Positions 36,638 to 46,900 of a stretch of DNA of 62,812 nt are shown here, in pieces. The notes under the pieces were generated by a model. The model did not search any database. It saw only the letters and a program-made list of their open reading frames with translations, and was not told the DNA's origin. Location: positions 1-62,812 of the forward strand of contig CALVJL010000008.1 of NCBI GenBank assembly GCA_944332075.1, given 5' to 3'. A program made the position numbers and the translations under genes. Position 1 is the first letter of the stretch. Every line of letters begins with the position of its first letter. Origin of the DNA: an uncultured Bacilli bacterium. GTDB taxonomy: Bacteria; Bacillota_I; Bacilli_A; RFN20; CAG-449.

Positions 36638-38872
36638 TTACTTTTTCACGTTTAAAGGTTTAATATTTTTCTTCTCGCGAATTTTAGTTAAAGGCTTAGA
36701 AAGCAGTAAGTCTTCATCGCTCCGCGGCTTACTTTCTTCAGCTTTTAAGAGATAAGCATTCATCGCTCCGCGGATATCTCTGCTCTTTAATGGTTTAATC
36801 TTGCCATGAGAAGAACTATCCGACAAATTATTTGCTAAAATACCAGCTTTTTCTTTTTCAATTTTCTCTTCAACAGCTTTTTCTTGAGCTTCTTGTCTCT
36901 TTCTTTCTAAAGCGGCTCTTAAAGCTCTTTGTTCAGCTTCTTTTCTATTTTTCTCTTCTTCGCTGATCGTCGCCTCAATGTTATCTAAATACAAATCGTT
37001 ATTGTCTTGAGCTTTGTCTTCAACTAAATCTAAAGCGACTCCGTCAGTATCTAATGATACGCTGTCGCGGTCAACAACATCTTGAGCGATGATGCCGTTA
37101 GATGAAGTAATTTCTTCTTCAGGTTTAACAGTTTCTGTTATCGTTTCTTCAACTGCGATTTCTTCATCTTTTTCTGGAGTAATTTCTTCAGCAATAGTTT
37201 CTGTCACTGTTTCAGTTGTTTCTACTTTTTCTTCTGGCTTATTTTCAACAGTTTCCGTTATTGTTTCTTCCTTAACTTCTTCTGTTTCCTGAGGCAAATT
37301 ATCTTCTTCAGTTACAGATTCTGTTTCTTCAGACGGAACTTCAGAAGTCTCTTCCATTTCTTCTTTAATAGCTTCGAATGGAGTAGAGATAGTTTCTTCA
37401 TCGCTAGCGACTTCTTTATTTTCTTGATTAACTTCCTCTTCAGCAAGTTGATCATTATCTTCTTTTTCATCAACCATCGCCACTAAGAAACTTTCTTCTT
37501 CAACGTAATTAGGTGTGAAATATTGTTCCTTCTCTTCTTCTTTAGCAACTTTATTAGAATTAACGTCTTCGTATTCGTGAATAGCGACATTATCGTCTTG
37601 ATATTTCACGACATCTTGGTCATCTTGAACAGTATCAACGTTATATTTTCTAACCTTATCTTCAAGTTCTAGAGAGAAACCATTGTCGCTTTGATAATGT
37701 TCAAAATCAGAGATTTCATCACTATCTTCGCCTTGATAATATTCTTCCTCTTCTTCAACAGTTTCAATTAATGGTTCTTCTTCAAGTTTGATATCAATTT
37801 CTTCTTCGCCAACAAAATGCGATTGACGAGAGAGTAAAGGCTTTTGTAATTCATCATTATCTTCGTCAACAACACCTAAATCGACAATACCCGTTGCAAT
37901 ATCGTCAATATAATCTTTAGCGTCTTGGCTTAAGCTGCCATCATCAGGCAATTTGGCATTAGCTTTATCATCATAAGTTTTAGCAATATTTTCAATTTTC
38001 GCTTCTTCTTGAGGAGCTTCGACATCCTGATTATATAAATCCTGAACTTTCTTGGAATTAGCATCTTCTTTCTTAGCCTTTTTCAAAGCTTTATACTCGA
38101 TGTTTTCCATCTTAATAATATATTTTTTCTTAGCTTTATTAGCTCTCTTTTTCGCATGATGGATTCTAAATGGTTTAGCAAAGATAGAGAAGAATCCCCA
38201 CCAGATTAAGCAAACTAAGATGAAGGCTACGGCAATTTCAATCCATTCAACATAGGTGACTCCGAGTTTAGCGACAATCGCATTATTTAAACGGATATAA
38301 GCGCCCATTCCATCAGAGATATATTGGCCTAAACCGAAAAGATGTGGTTCAATGGTTCCAAAGAAATCGAAGACGCCGTGATGATAATTATCATAACGCG
38401 CGCAGATTGTCGTATCGTAACGCAATAAGATAAACAAAGCAAAAATTATAATTGGAATAAGCAGAGATAAAAGTCTTCTTTTTGGAAAGCGTTGCTCATA
38501 GAGTTTCCACTCATATTTAGCATTCTCTTCATCGGTGAGATGAATTTCTTTTCCGGCTTGCAAGAGTTTTTTCTGCTTATGTTTTCTAATTGCATAAGCA
38601 ATAATACCGAACACTATAGCATAAACGATAATGAAGGCGATATTAAACACTATCACTACCAATAAACGCTGAATAAATGACGGCAATGATTGATACCAGT
38701 CGAATTTAATTAAACTAGTAAACTGGCTAAAAGCATCGGAAATATGACCATGAATTGTTCCAAACATCGGCCAAGCTGAGACGATTAAATCTCTAACTGG
38801 ATCGATAAATAGAGCAATTAAAACCACAAGTTCCAGAATTAGGATGATTGACAAAAATATTTTTCTTTTCAT
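36638..38872 (-). CDS. Membrane protein with long acidic tail, unknown
   Basis: About 744 residues. Four hydrophobic segments lie in the first 245 residues (near 5-24, 70-100, 135-155, 215-240). A basic helical stretch follows and then about 400 residues of very acidic, low-complexity sequence rich in Glu, Thr and Val, with near-repeats of ETITETV/ETVTETI. The end is basic (LTKIREKKNIKPLNVKK) after a possible coiled coil (ERKRQEAQEKAVEEKIEKE). The ATG at 38872 follows GGGAAG and a strong promoter. No family was recognised; a scaffold or envelope-associated role is only a guess. Confidence 0.75.
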   Translation of the reverse strand: MKRKIFLSIILILELVVLIALFIDPVRDLIVSAWPMFGTIHGHISDAFSQFTSLIKFDWYQSLPSFIQRLLVVIVFNIAFIIVYAIVFGIIAYAIRKHKQKKLLQAGKEIHLTDEENAKYEWKLYEQRFPKRRLLSLLIPIIIFALFILLRYDTTICARYDNYHHGVFDFFGTIEPHLFGLGQYISDGMGAYIRLNNAIVAKLGVTYVEWIEIAVAFILVCLIWWGFFSIFAKPFRIHHAKKRANKAKKKYIIKMENIEYKALKKAKKEDANSKKVQDLYNQDVEAPQEEAKIENIAKTYDDKANAKLPDDGSLSQDAKDYIDDIATGIVDLGVVDEDNDELQKPLLSRQSHFVGEEEIDIKLEEEPLIETVEEEEEYYQGEDSDEISDFEHYQSDNGFSLELEDKVRKYNVDTVQDDQDVVKYQDDNVAIHEYEDVNSNKVAKEEEKEQYFTPNYVEEESFLVAMVDEKEDNDQLAEEEVNQENKEVASDEETISTPFEAIKEEMEETSEVPSEETESVTEEDNLPQETEEVKEETITETVENKPEEKVETTETVTETIAEEITPEKDEEIAVEETITETVKPEEEITSSNGIIAQDVVDRDSVSLDTDGVALDLVEDKAQDNNDLYLDNIEATISEEEKNRKEAEQRALRAALERKRQEAQEKAVEEKIEKEKAGILANNLSDSSSHGKIKPLKSRDIRGAMNAYLLKAEESKPRSDEDLLLSKPLTKIREKKNIKPLNVKK

Positions 38873-38893
38873 AGCTAAAACTTCCCTAAAAAA

Positions 38894-38922
38894 ATTATAA
38901 CTAATAAATAATATTATTACAA
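38894..38922 (-). promoter_or_regulatory. Sigma-A promoter of the acidic membrane-protein gene
   Basis: TTGTAA and a perfect TATAAT at 17-base spacing on the minus strand, about 22 bases before the start codon. Confidence 0.7.
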
Positions 38923-38975
38923 TCAAAGAGAAAAAGAAAAAATTAAGGTTACTACCTATATTAAAATTTTATATT

Positions 38976-38998
38976 AAAAAGATGACCATATGGTCATC
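38976..38998 (-). terminator. Terminator of rnr-smpB
   Basis: GATGACC-ATAT-GGTCATC is an 18-bp palindrome followed by TTTTT on the minus strand. The stem contains the smpB stop codon, so the coding region and the terminator overlap. Confidence 0.85.
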
Positions 38999-39458
38999 GA
39001 TTGTTGTACTCTTTCTGTTTTGCGAGCATTTCTCTTTGCTGGGACTTATTTTTTAAATCTTCGCGTTTATCATAAAGTTTTTTACCTTTAGCCAAGCAAA
39101 TTTCAACCTTTGCCCGTCCTTTGGAAAGATAAACTTTTGTCGCAATAAGGGTATATCCCTGCTGAGAAATTTTGCCTTCTAATTTTAAAATTTCCTTTTT
39201 ATGCAGCAATAATTTACGAGTCCGCGTCTCCGCGTGATTATAAATTGTTCCCTGTTCATATGGAGCGATATGCATTCCGAGAATAAAAGCCTCATGGCCT
39301 TTGATAATGACATATGCATCTTGAAGCGAACAGGAATGTTTTCTTAAGGATTTAATCTCTGTTCCGGTTAAAACAATACCGCATTCAATTGGTGAAGAAA
39401 GAAAATACTCATAGCTCGCCCGGCGATTAGTCGCGATTAATTTATCTTCTCTTACCAT
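38994..39458 (-). CDS. smpB: tmRNA-binding protein SmpB
   Basis: SmpB delivers tmRNA to stalled ribosomes. 154 residues with NRRASYEYFLSSPIECGIVL, LTGTEIKSLR and a C-terminal basic tail (KKLYDKREDLKNKSQQRE). It overlaps rnr by 17 bases, the usual Firmicutes rnr-smpB pair; ssrA is in the same window at 61535. Confidence 0.97.
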   Translation of the reverse strand: MVREDKLIATNRRASYEYFLSSPIECGIVLTGTEIKSLRKHSCSLQDAYVIIKGHEAFILGMHIAPYEQGTIYNHAETRTRKLLLHKKEILKLEGKISQQGYTLIATKVYLSKGRAKVEICLAKGKKLYDKREDLKNKSQQREMLAKQKEYNNR

Positions 39459-41577
39459 TTCTTCTCCTATGAGGCAAATAGAAATTATCTACTTCTTTTT
39501 TGGTCTTTTCTGTAACAAAAGTAATTTGAGCTTTATCTAAATCAACCGAATCGAGAATAACCTCTAAACTATCACCTAGATGATAAATCTTGCCTCTTCT
39601 TTTACCTCTAGCAATATAGGTTTCTTCATCAAAAATATAGTAGTCATCTTTTAGTGATTCAAAAGAGATAAATCCTTCAATTCCGTTATCAAGCTGTAAA
39701 AACATACCTTTATCGGTCATCGATACGATTTTAGTTAAATACTTTTCACCGATAAATGGTTTCATCAACTTGCAGGAAAGCAAGCTATCAGTTGCTCTTT
39801 CAATTGTTAAGGCACGTCTCTCTCTTTGAGAAGATAAATCCGCTCTAAGAGATAGCATGGTTTTAAAATCATCGTTGAAAGATGTATCGCCTTCAACAAA
39901 ATAACGATCGATTAAGCGGTGGACTAATAAATCAGGATACCGACGAATCGGACTAGTAAAATGGCAATAAGATGATGAAGCTAATCCAAAGTGCTTTTTA
40001 TTTTGAGTTGAATATTTAGCCTTAGCTAAGCATCTAAGCAATAAAGAAGATAAGATCTCTTTATCATTTTCATCTTTAATTGTATCTAAGTAGACCGATA
40101 CATCCTTTGGTGAGCAATTAAGAGGGTCGAGATGGCATGGATAGCCTTTAAATTCTGAAATAATTTTATAAGCTTCTAAACGTTTTGCCCGCGGCTTTTC
40201 ATGGATACGGAAAACCATCGGAAGTTTCTTTCTTTCAATTGTCGAAGCGACGATTTCATTAGCTTTAATCATTAAATCTTCGATTAATTCTTCACCGACA
40301 TCTTGTTTTCTCTTTTCAACATCATAAGGTTGTCCCTCAGAATTAATCTTAAATTTTAATTCGACTGACTCTAATTCTAGTCCGCCCATCTTCTGTCTCT
40401 TCTTTCTGATAATTGAAGCAGCATCAAGTAAATTAATCCAAAGTTTTTCCACTTCGCTATACTCTGATGGATCTTTTTGATAACGATCGACTTTTAAAAA
40501 CTGATTAACTTCATTATATGTACATCTCTTATATGACTTAATCACGCCTTTACAAATCTTGCTATCGAGAACATTTCCGCTTTTATCAATTGTAAAAAGA
40601 CAAGAAGTAACAAGTCTTTCAACATTTGGATTTAATGAACATATTCCGTTTGATAGCTGAAAAGGAAGCATCGGAACAACTCTATCTTGAACGTAAAGGG
40701 AAGTCGCGCGGTTCAACGCTTCGACATCAAGAGGTTGATCTTTCTTTACATAATGGGCGACATCGGCAATATGGACGCCGATTTGATAATTATCGCCGAC
40801 TTTCTTAGCTTCAACAGCGTCATCAAAGTCCTTTGCATCGTCACCATCAATAGTAACAATAACATGACTGGTAAAATCTTCACGTCCAACTTTTTCGCTT
40901 TCCTCGACATGATCTGGAATATTTGATACTTCTTTCATCACATCATCAGGAAATTCCATCGGCGCGCCATTAGATAAAATAATTCTCGTGATATCCATTC
41001 CAATATCGAGTTTATTACCAAGCGCAGTAACTACTTCTACTTCAGCAAAAGAAAGGTTGATATTCACAATTTTTGCTTTAACTATTTGATGGTTAGCTAC
41101 TGCAATACCATTATCTTTAATTTTAAAGAGATAATTTTTTGGAGCGATTTTATCGACGATAAGATACTTTTTATTGCCAATTTCATCAACTTCTCCGACA
41201 ACAAATTCATTCGCGCGTTTAGTGACATACATCACTTCATATTCGCTTTTATGATCAAAAAGCGTTGAAATCTTTTTTAATAAAACTCTATCGTTAAGAA
41301 AAGCTGTTTTTAAATTATGGAGAGAGATATAAACATCTTCCTCTTCCGAAATCGTCGCAAAAGCAAAACGCGGTTTAATCGCAGTAATCGTCCCGGCGAC
41401 AAGTCCTAACTCGCGCGGTAAAACATAATTGCTTTTAACTTTGATAATATCCCCGTTTTGTTCAAGAACTCTCAAAAAATAATTTAAAGCTTCAACTTCA
41501 CTATCTTTAAAATGTTCGACAATCTCTTTATAAGTTGGATGATGTTCTTTTACGAATTCTAAAATTTGTTCTAACAT
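39442..41577 (-). CDS. rnr: Ribonuclease R
   Basis: A processive 3'-5' exoribonuclease that degrades structured RNA and the mRNAs rescued by trans-translation. 711 residues: N-terminal winged-helix and cold-shock domains, RNB domain with the catalytic block VTIDGDDAKDFDDAV, and a C-terminal S1 domain. Slightly shorter than E. coli RNase R. A terminator-like hairpin lies between secG and its ribosome site. Confidence 0.96.
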   Translation of the reverse strand: MLEQILEFVKEHHPTYKEIVEHFKDSEVEALNYFLRVLEQNGDIIKVKSNYVLPRELGLVAGTITAIKPRFAFATISEEEDVYISLHNLKTAFLNDRVLLKKISTLFDHKSEYEVMYVTKRANEFVVGEVDEIGNKKYLIVDKIAPKNYLFKIKDNGIAVANHQIVKAKIVNINLSFAEVEVVTALGNKLDIGMDITRIILSNGAPMEFPDDVMKEVSNIPDHVEESEKVGREDFTSHVIVTIDGDDAKDFDDAVEAKKVGDNYQIGVHIADVAHYVKKDQPLDVEALNRATSLYVQDRVVPMLPFQLSNGICSLNPNVERLVTSCLFTIDKSGNVLDSKICKGVIKSYKRCTYNEVNQFLKVDRYQKDPSEYSEVEKLWINLLDAASIIRKKRQKMGGLELESVELKFKINSEGQPYDVEKRKQDVGEELIEDLMIKANEIVASTIERKKLPMVFRIHEKPRAKRLEAYKIISEFKGYPCHLDPLNCSPKDVSVYLDTIKDENDKEILSSLLLRCLAKAKYSTQNKKHFGLASSSYCHFTSPIRRYPDLLVHRLIDRYFVEGDTSFNDDFKTMLSLRADLSSQRERRALTIERATDSLLSCKLMKPFIGEKYLTKIVSMTDKGMFLQLDNGIEGFISFESLKDDYYIFDEETYIARGKRRGKIYHLGDSLEVILDSVDLDKAQITFVTEKTKKEVDNFYLPHRRRNGKRR

Positions 41578-41591
41578 GTTTCTCTCCTCAA

Positions 41592-41615
41592 GAAAAAAGG
41601 TCGACGCGCGACCTT
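41592..41615 (-). terminator. Terminator or attenuator between secG and rnr
   Basis: AAGGTCG and CGACCTT form a 7-bp stem with loop CGCGT, followed by a T-run on the minus strand. It lies at the secG stop and 15 bases before the rnr start, leaving no room for a separate rnr promoter downstream, so partial read-through is likely. Confidence 0.7.
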
Positions 41616-41837
41616 CTAAAAGAAATATTTAACCAGTAATGCGACAAAGAAGAAGAGGATTCCCATAACTAAGGTTAATCGAGAAACGATAAGTTCACTG
41701 CCTCTTTCTTTGGTACGAGCGAAAATATTCATTTTGCTTGAACCGGTAATAGCTCCGGATGCTCCATCGCTTTTACCGCCCTGAAGCAAGGTCAAGATAA
41801 TTAATATAACTGATATTACGAGTAAGACGTATTCCAT
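41616..41837 (-). CDS. secG: Protein translocase subunit SecG
   Basis: An auxiliary Sec channel subunit. 73 residues with two membrane segments and the family loop LLQGGKSDGASGAITGSSKMN between them. Conserved order secG-rnr-smpB. A 14-bp palindrome lies just upstream. Confidence 0.94.
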   Translation of the reverse strand: MEYVLLVISVILIILTLLQGGKSDGASGAITGSSKMNIFARTKERGSELIVSRLTLVMGILFFFVALLVKYFF

Positions 41838-41854
41838 AAAACCTCCTGCAAGAC

Positions 41855-41868
41855 ATAGGTATACCTAT
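41855..41868. repeat. 14-bp palindrome before secG
   Basis: ATAGGTATACCTAT is a perfect palindrome 18 bases upstream of the secG start. A TAAAAT (minus strand) lies directly upstream of it, so it would fall at the transcription start, the position of a repressor operator. Confidence 0.45.
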
Positions 41869-41899
41869 TTTACACTATTTATAAAGTAAATAAATTATT

Positions 41900-43213
41900 T
41901 TATTTCATTTTTTCCACTTTATCATTGTTATGATAATCATCAATTATCAAATGGCACAGCTGAGGATAAATACATTGATGTTTTAGAAGGTATTTAAGTA
42001 AAAAATATCCTCCATAATTTAAAATCAATAAAACTGGAATTAACTGTAATGGATATAAATAATTGCTAAAGGAATAACCTAAAGCCGAATAAGCTAATAA
42101 TGTTGATGTTAATGGAGTCATAGTTACATAAGAAAATATTGATATCATTGAAATTAAAACTATAACCGGGAAGAATTCTTGATTTAGATTAAATAGTAAA
42201 TAAGAGATTTCACAAATTATCATTCCTCCAATCGCACCTAACGCCATCAAAGGAACAACCAATCCACCAGTCACCTTTCCGCTGCCGGTTAAAACAGTCA
42301 ATAAATAACGCAAAAGCAAGATGCCAAAAAGCAAGAACACTCCGCTACAAGAATAAATATTATTAATAATTTGTGATCCTGATCCCATAAGTTTAAATAA
42401 GAATATCGACATTATAAAAATCAAAACAAAGAAAATAATTCCCCGATATTTAATAATTTTCTTATTTTTATATTTACCAAACATCTGGACGCAGAAAATT
42501 AATCCTTTAACAAAAGCTAAAGCGATAATGATGTCAATCATAAATAAAAATATAAAGACAAAATAATAATTAAAACTAATTATTTCCGCGTTAGAAATAG
42601 ATAAAAGATGGTGATGATTTATTAAAGATGTGACAATAAAGGCTGGGACCATCATAACAATTCCGCGAAGAAACAACTTGATATTAATTTTATGAAGGTT
42701 TTCTTCAAACATATAGGCAAGACCCGCTAAAGGGGATAAAAATGCCGCGCCAAATCCGCAGCCAGCGGCCATTAAGATATTATCTTTATCATCAACGTGG
42801 AATATATCATTAACTAACTTTCCAGTTTTCCCGCCAATAACAACTGATGGCCCTTCACTTCCTAAAGGGAATCCGGCAAAGGTTGAAAGCGAAGAATTAA
42901 GAATTAAAAGAGGAATATCATATTTATAATCAATATCCATTAAGCCTTCAACGCCGACTTCCAAAACTGGAATACCTGATCCCTCAACGCCTCTATGACG
43001 CGAAATAATCAAATAATTTATCGCGGCAGCAAGCATTACTAAAATAAACATTAAAAGCAGTAAATACCAAGCTGACGACGTATACATATATGTGGAAAAC
43101 TCAACAACATATTGTAAAAGTAGTTGATAAACACCCACGATTACCCCAATAAAAATGCCGCTAACTAAAGCTGTTAACAACGACAAAAAGAATTTTTTAG
43201 TCGTCTTTTTCAT
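41900..43213 (-). CDS. ClC-family chloride transporter
   Basis: A 437-residue multi-pass membrane protein. The selectivity motifs are GSGIP (78-82) and GSEGP (118-122) with the gating glutamate E120; the usual GREGP or GKEGP has Ser here. Later segments include GKVTGGLVVPLMALGAIGG. Probably a Cl-/H+ antiporter; transported ion and role are not known. It starts 2 bases after tdk ends, so the two are cotranscribed. Confidence 0.9.
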   Translation of the reverse strand: MKKTTKKFFLSLLTALVSGIFIGVIVGVYQLLLQYVVEFSTYMYTSSAWYLLLLMFILVMLAAAINYLIISRHRGVEGSGIPVLEVGVEGLMDIDYKYDIPLLILNSSLSTFAGFPLGSEGPSVVIGGKTGKLVNDIFHVDDKDNILMAAGCGFGAAFLSPLAGLAYMFEENLHKINIKLFLRGIVMMVPAFIVTSLINHHHLLSISNAEIISFNYYFVFIFLFMIDIIIALAFVKGLIFCVQMFGKYKNKKIIKYRGIIFFVLIFIMSIFLFKLMGSGSQIINNIYSCSGVFLLFGILLLRYLLTVLTGSGKVTGGLVVPLMALGAIGGMIICEISYLLFNLNQEFFPVIVLISMISIFSYVTMTPLTSTLLAYSALGYSFSNYLYPLQLIPVLLILNYGGYFLLKYLLKHQCIYPQLCHLIIDDYHNNDKVEKMK

Positions 43214-43215
43214 AA

Positions 43216-43812
43216 CTATCCCTTTATCTCTTTCATGAAATCAGCTTTATGATAAACTTCATGACAAAACCGGCAACGAGGTTCATATTTTTCTTTCGCA
43301 CCGACAGAAATAATTTCTTCCTCATAAAAAGCCGGAAAACCATTAACTATCCGTTGAGTACGCGTCGCTTCATTGCCGCATTTAACGCATATCGCAGTTA
43401 ATTTAGTGACCTTTTCCGCTCTGGCTAATAACTCCATCGTAACTGAAAATGGCTCGCCGCGGAAATCTAAATCAAGTCCTCCGACGATTACTCTTATACC
43501 TTTATTCGCTAATTGTTCGCAAAGTGAAACAATATCGTGGTCAAGAAATTGCACTTCATCGATAACCACTGCATAAACATCATCATCAAGATACTTTAAA
43601 ATATCCTTCGATGAGGAAATTACATATGATTTCTTTTTTGTCATATTATGCGAAACAATCTCATCTGGTGAGTAACGATTATCAATACCCGGTTTAAAAC
43701 AAACAACTTTTTTCTTCGCATATTCAATCCGGCGGATTCTCCGAATAATCTCTTCGCTCTTGCCAGCGAACATCGGTCCGCAGATAACTTCAATTGATCC
43801 ATTTCTCTCCAT
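43216..43812 (-). CDS. tdk: Thymidine kinase
   Basis: A salvage enzyme that makes dTMP from thymidine. Type II kinase of 198 residues with P-loop GPMFAGKSE near residue 12, the Walker B-like segment VVIDEVQFLD, and a zinc ribbon with CVKCG and CRFCH. A -10 box TATAAT lies upstream at 43836-43841. Confidence 0.96.
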   Translation of the reverse strand: MERNGSIEVICGPMFAGKSEEIIRRIRRIEYAKKKVVCFKPGIDNRYSPDEIVSHNMTKKKSYVISSSKDILKYLDDDVYAVVIDEVQFLDHDIVSLCEQLANKGIRVIVGGLDLDFRGEPFSVTMELLARAEKVTKLTAICVKCGNEATRTQRIVNGFPAFYEEEIISVGAKEKYEPRCRFCHEVYHKADFMKEIKG

Positions 43813-43835
43813 AGATTTAACCTCTAAACGTTCAT

Positions 43836-43841
43836 ATTATA
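43836..43841 (-). promoter_or_regulatory. -10 box of tdk-clc
   Basis: A perfect TATAAT on the minus strand, 24 bases before the tdk start. The -35 region is poor (TGCAAC at 17 bases). Confidence 0.4.
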
Positions 43842-43876
43842 TCTTGTATCACGGCGAGTTGCATCAATTAAGGCAC

Positions 43877-43903
43877 AAAAAAAGCTATCCCGAAGGATAG
43901 CTT
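43877..43903 (-). terminator. Terminator of rpoBC
   Basis: AAGCTATCC and GGATAGCTT form a 9-bp stem with a TTCG tetraloop (minus-strand reading) and a T-run. It lies 8 bases after the rpoC stop. Confidence 0.92.
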
Positions 43904-43910
43904 ATATTTT

Positions 43911-46900
43911 TTAATTTTCGTTATCGTCACTGAAGATATCGGTGAAGTTAATCACGTTATCATCTTCTTCTGGCAAGGTTGTCGAATAGTCTTTTTCTTC
44001 TTCTGTAACCTTGTTATCTTCGCTTTCTTCTTCTTTCTTTTCAAAGAAAGCATCACCAGCAGGGATGAGTTTACCAATCATAACGTTCTCTTTAAGACCA
44101 TGTAAGTGGTCGACTGATCCCTTGATAGCAGCATCGGTAAGAACCTTTGTTGTCTCTTGGAAGGAAGCAGATGAGAGGAAGCTTTCAGTATCGAGAGCAG
44201 CCTTAGTAATACCTAAGATCTTTGGATAGCCGACAGCTGGGCGCTTGCCTTGGCTTAATGCCTTAGCATTAGCTTCAGTGAAGCGAATCGTTTCAACTCT
44301 AGTGCCTGGGAGTAAATCAGTGTCTCCTCCATCGACAATGACCATCTTACGCATCATTTGTTTAACAATAACTTCAATGTGCTTATCGGAAATTTCAATA
44401 CCTTGAGCGCGGTAAACTTTATGAATTTCTTGGACGATATACTTTTCAACAGCTCTAACATCAGAGACATTGAGAAGTTCTTTTGGATTGATAGAACCAT
44501 CGGTTAAGGCTTGACCGTTATAAACTTTCATGCCTTCGCTAACAATAACGTGAGCGCCGATGACAGTTGTATAAGATTTTTCTTCAAGATCGTTTTTAAT
44601 AACGATTGTCGATTTATTCTTATCATCAACAGTAACTGAAGCAACAGTACCAGCAATTTCAGAAATAACTGCTTCACCTTTAGGTTTTCTAGCTTCAAAT
44701 AATTCTTGAACACGAGGTAAACCTTGAGTGATATCGCTTCCGGCAACACCGCCGGTATGGAAGGTACGCATGGTTAATTGAGTACCAGGTTCACCAATGG
44801 ATTGAGCTGCCATAATACCGACTGTATCGCCGATAGAAGCAACTTTACCTGAAGCTAAGTTCCGTCCGTAGCAGTGGACGCAGACACCATCTTTGGTCTC
44901 GCAGCCAAATAAGGATCTAATTTCCACTTTCTTGATACCGGCTTTAATAATCTTATCAGCGATATCTTCATCCATTAAGGTATTACCTTCACAGATGACG
45001 ACTCCAGTATTTGGATCGACGATATCGTGGCAAGAATATCTACCGACTAATCTATCTTTAAGAGGGACAGTAGCTTCTTTAGCACCTGGTTCACGGATTT
45101 CTTCAACAACGAAGCCATGATCGGTACCGCAGTCTTCTTCTCTGATAATAACATCGTGAGAAACATCGACAAGTCTTCTTGTTAAGTAACCTGAGTCAGC
45201 AGTCTTTAACGCAGTATCCGCGCCACCCTTACGAGCACCGTGGGTCGCAATAAAGAATTCCGACACAGTTAAGCCTTCTCTGAAGCAAGACTTAATAGGT
45301 AATTCGATTGTATCACCATTAGGTTTCGCCATTAATCCACGGAAACCAGAAAGTTGAACGAAGTTAGAGATGTTACCACGAGCACCGGAATCACTCATCA
45401 TGTAGATTGGGTTACGTTTATCTCTCTCTAATTGCTTAGTCAAGACTGGTTGAATTTCTTTTTCCTTAACATCTGACCAAACGCCGACAACTTTTGTATG
45501 TCTTTCTTCATCGGTGATTAAACCTCTGTTGAATAAGCGGTTGATCTTTTCAACTTTTTCATCTCCAGATTTAAGAATTTCTTCTTTGCCTTCAACAAGC
45601 GGAATATCCGCAATTGAAATAGTGATACCGGAAATAGTGGAATAGAAGAAGCCTTGATCTTTTAACCTATCGAGAACTTCACTAGTTCTTGGATTGTGAT
45701 AACGCTTGAAGACTTCATCAATAATAGCTGATAAATCCTTCTTAGCAAATGGTGATTTAAGTGGTAATGAAGCGATATATTCTTTAATATTTGTACCTTT
45801 TGGTACGAAGAAGGTATCGAGATCACCGCTTAAATTGTTAAATTTCTTATCCGTTGGCTTAACGTTAAGATATGGGAAATCTTCTGGGAAGATTTGGTTG
45901 AAGATAATCTTACCGACAGTAGTGATTAAGTATGAATTATTCATCTTTTCACTGAAGCCGGTTTTATGCATAGCGCTGCCTTTGATAGCAATTCTGTTCT
46001 GTAAGTGGATTTGCTTTGTTTGATAAGCTCTCATGACTTCATCGATATCGCGGAATACTTTACCTTCGCATTCTGCATATAAATCGTAACGCGCAGCTTC
46101 TTCTTCATCGTGATAGACACTTCTGAGGATTTCAGCTTTATGTTTGAAGTAAGGAACATCAGATTCCAAAGTTAAGTAGTAGTTACCTAAAATCATATCT
46201 TGTGACGGAGTGACAATAGGTTTTCCATCCTTCGGACCAAGAATGTTATTTGAGGCGAGCATTAAGGTCTTTGCTTCATATTGAGCTTCATCTGACAATG
46301 GAAGGTGGACAGCCATTTGGTCACCATCGAAGTCAGCGTTGAACGCAGCACAGACAAGAGGATGTAAACGAATCGCGTGACCAGTGACAATAACTGGACG
46401 GAAAGCTTGAATACCTAATCTGTGGAGAGTAGGAGCTCTGTTAAGTAAGACGTATTTATTTTTGATGACTTCATCGACAGCATCGAGAACCTTTGCTTCG
46501 TAATGATCAATCATCTTATTAGCTTGTTTATGGGATGTAGCAGATCCATTTTTGAGCATTTCATGAGCGATGAAAGGACGGAATAATTGAACTGCCATTT
46601 CCATTGGTAATCCGCATTGATACATCTTTAAGGATGGTCCGACAGCAATAACGGAACGTCCAGAGAAGTCGACACGCTTACCGAGTAAGTTTTGACGGAA
46701 ACGTCCAGACTTACCTTTAAGGGATGTTGAAAGAGATTTATATGGTTTTCCAGCAGTAGTCATAACCGGTTTACCCTTACGGCCGTTATCGATTAAAGCA
46801 TCGACTGCTTCTTGAAGCATTCTCTTTTCGTTCATGAGAATGACATCAGGAGAAGTCATTTCAATTAATCTCTTTAAACGGTTATTTCTGTTGATAACTC

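Noticed and set aside
37089-37292. Plus-strand Ser/Val-rich frame in the acidic membrane gene
   Set aside because: It is the antisense reading of the Glu/Thr repeats on the minus strand; the low complexity keeps the frame open.
37120-37300. CRISPR or tandem DNA repeat in the acidic-tail region
   Set aside because: The near-repeats are irregular, lie in frame within a coding region and reflect repeated ETITETV-type peptides, not spacers.
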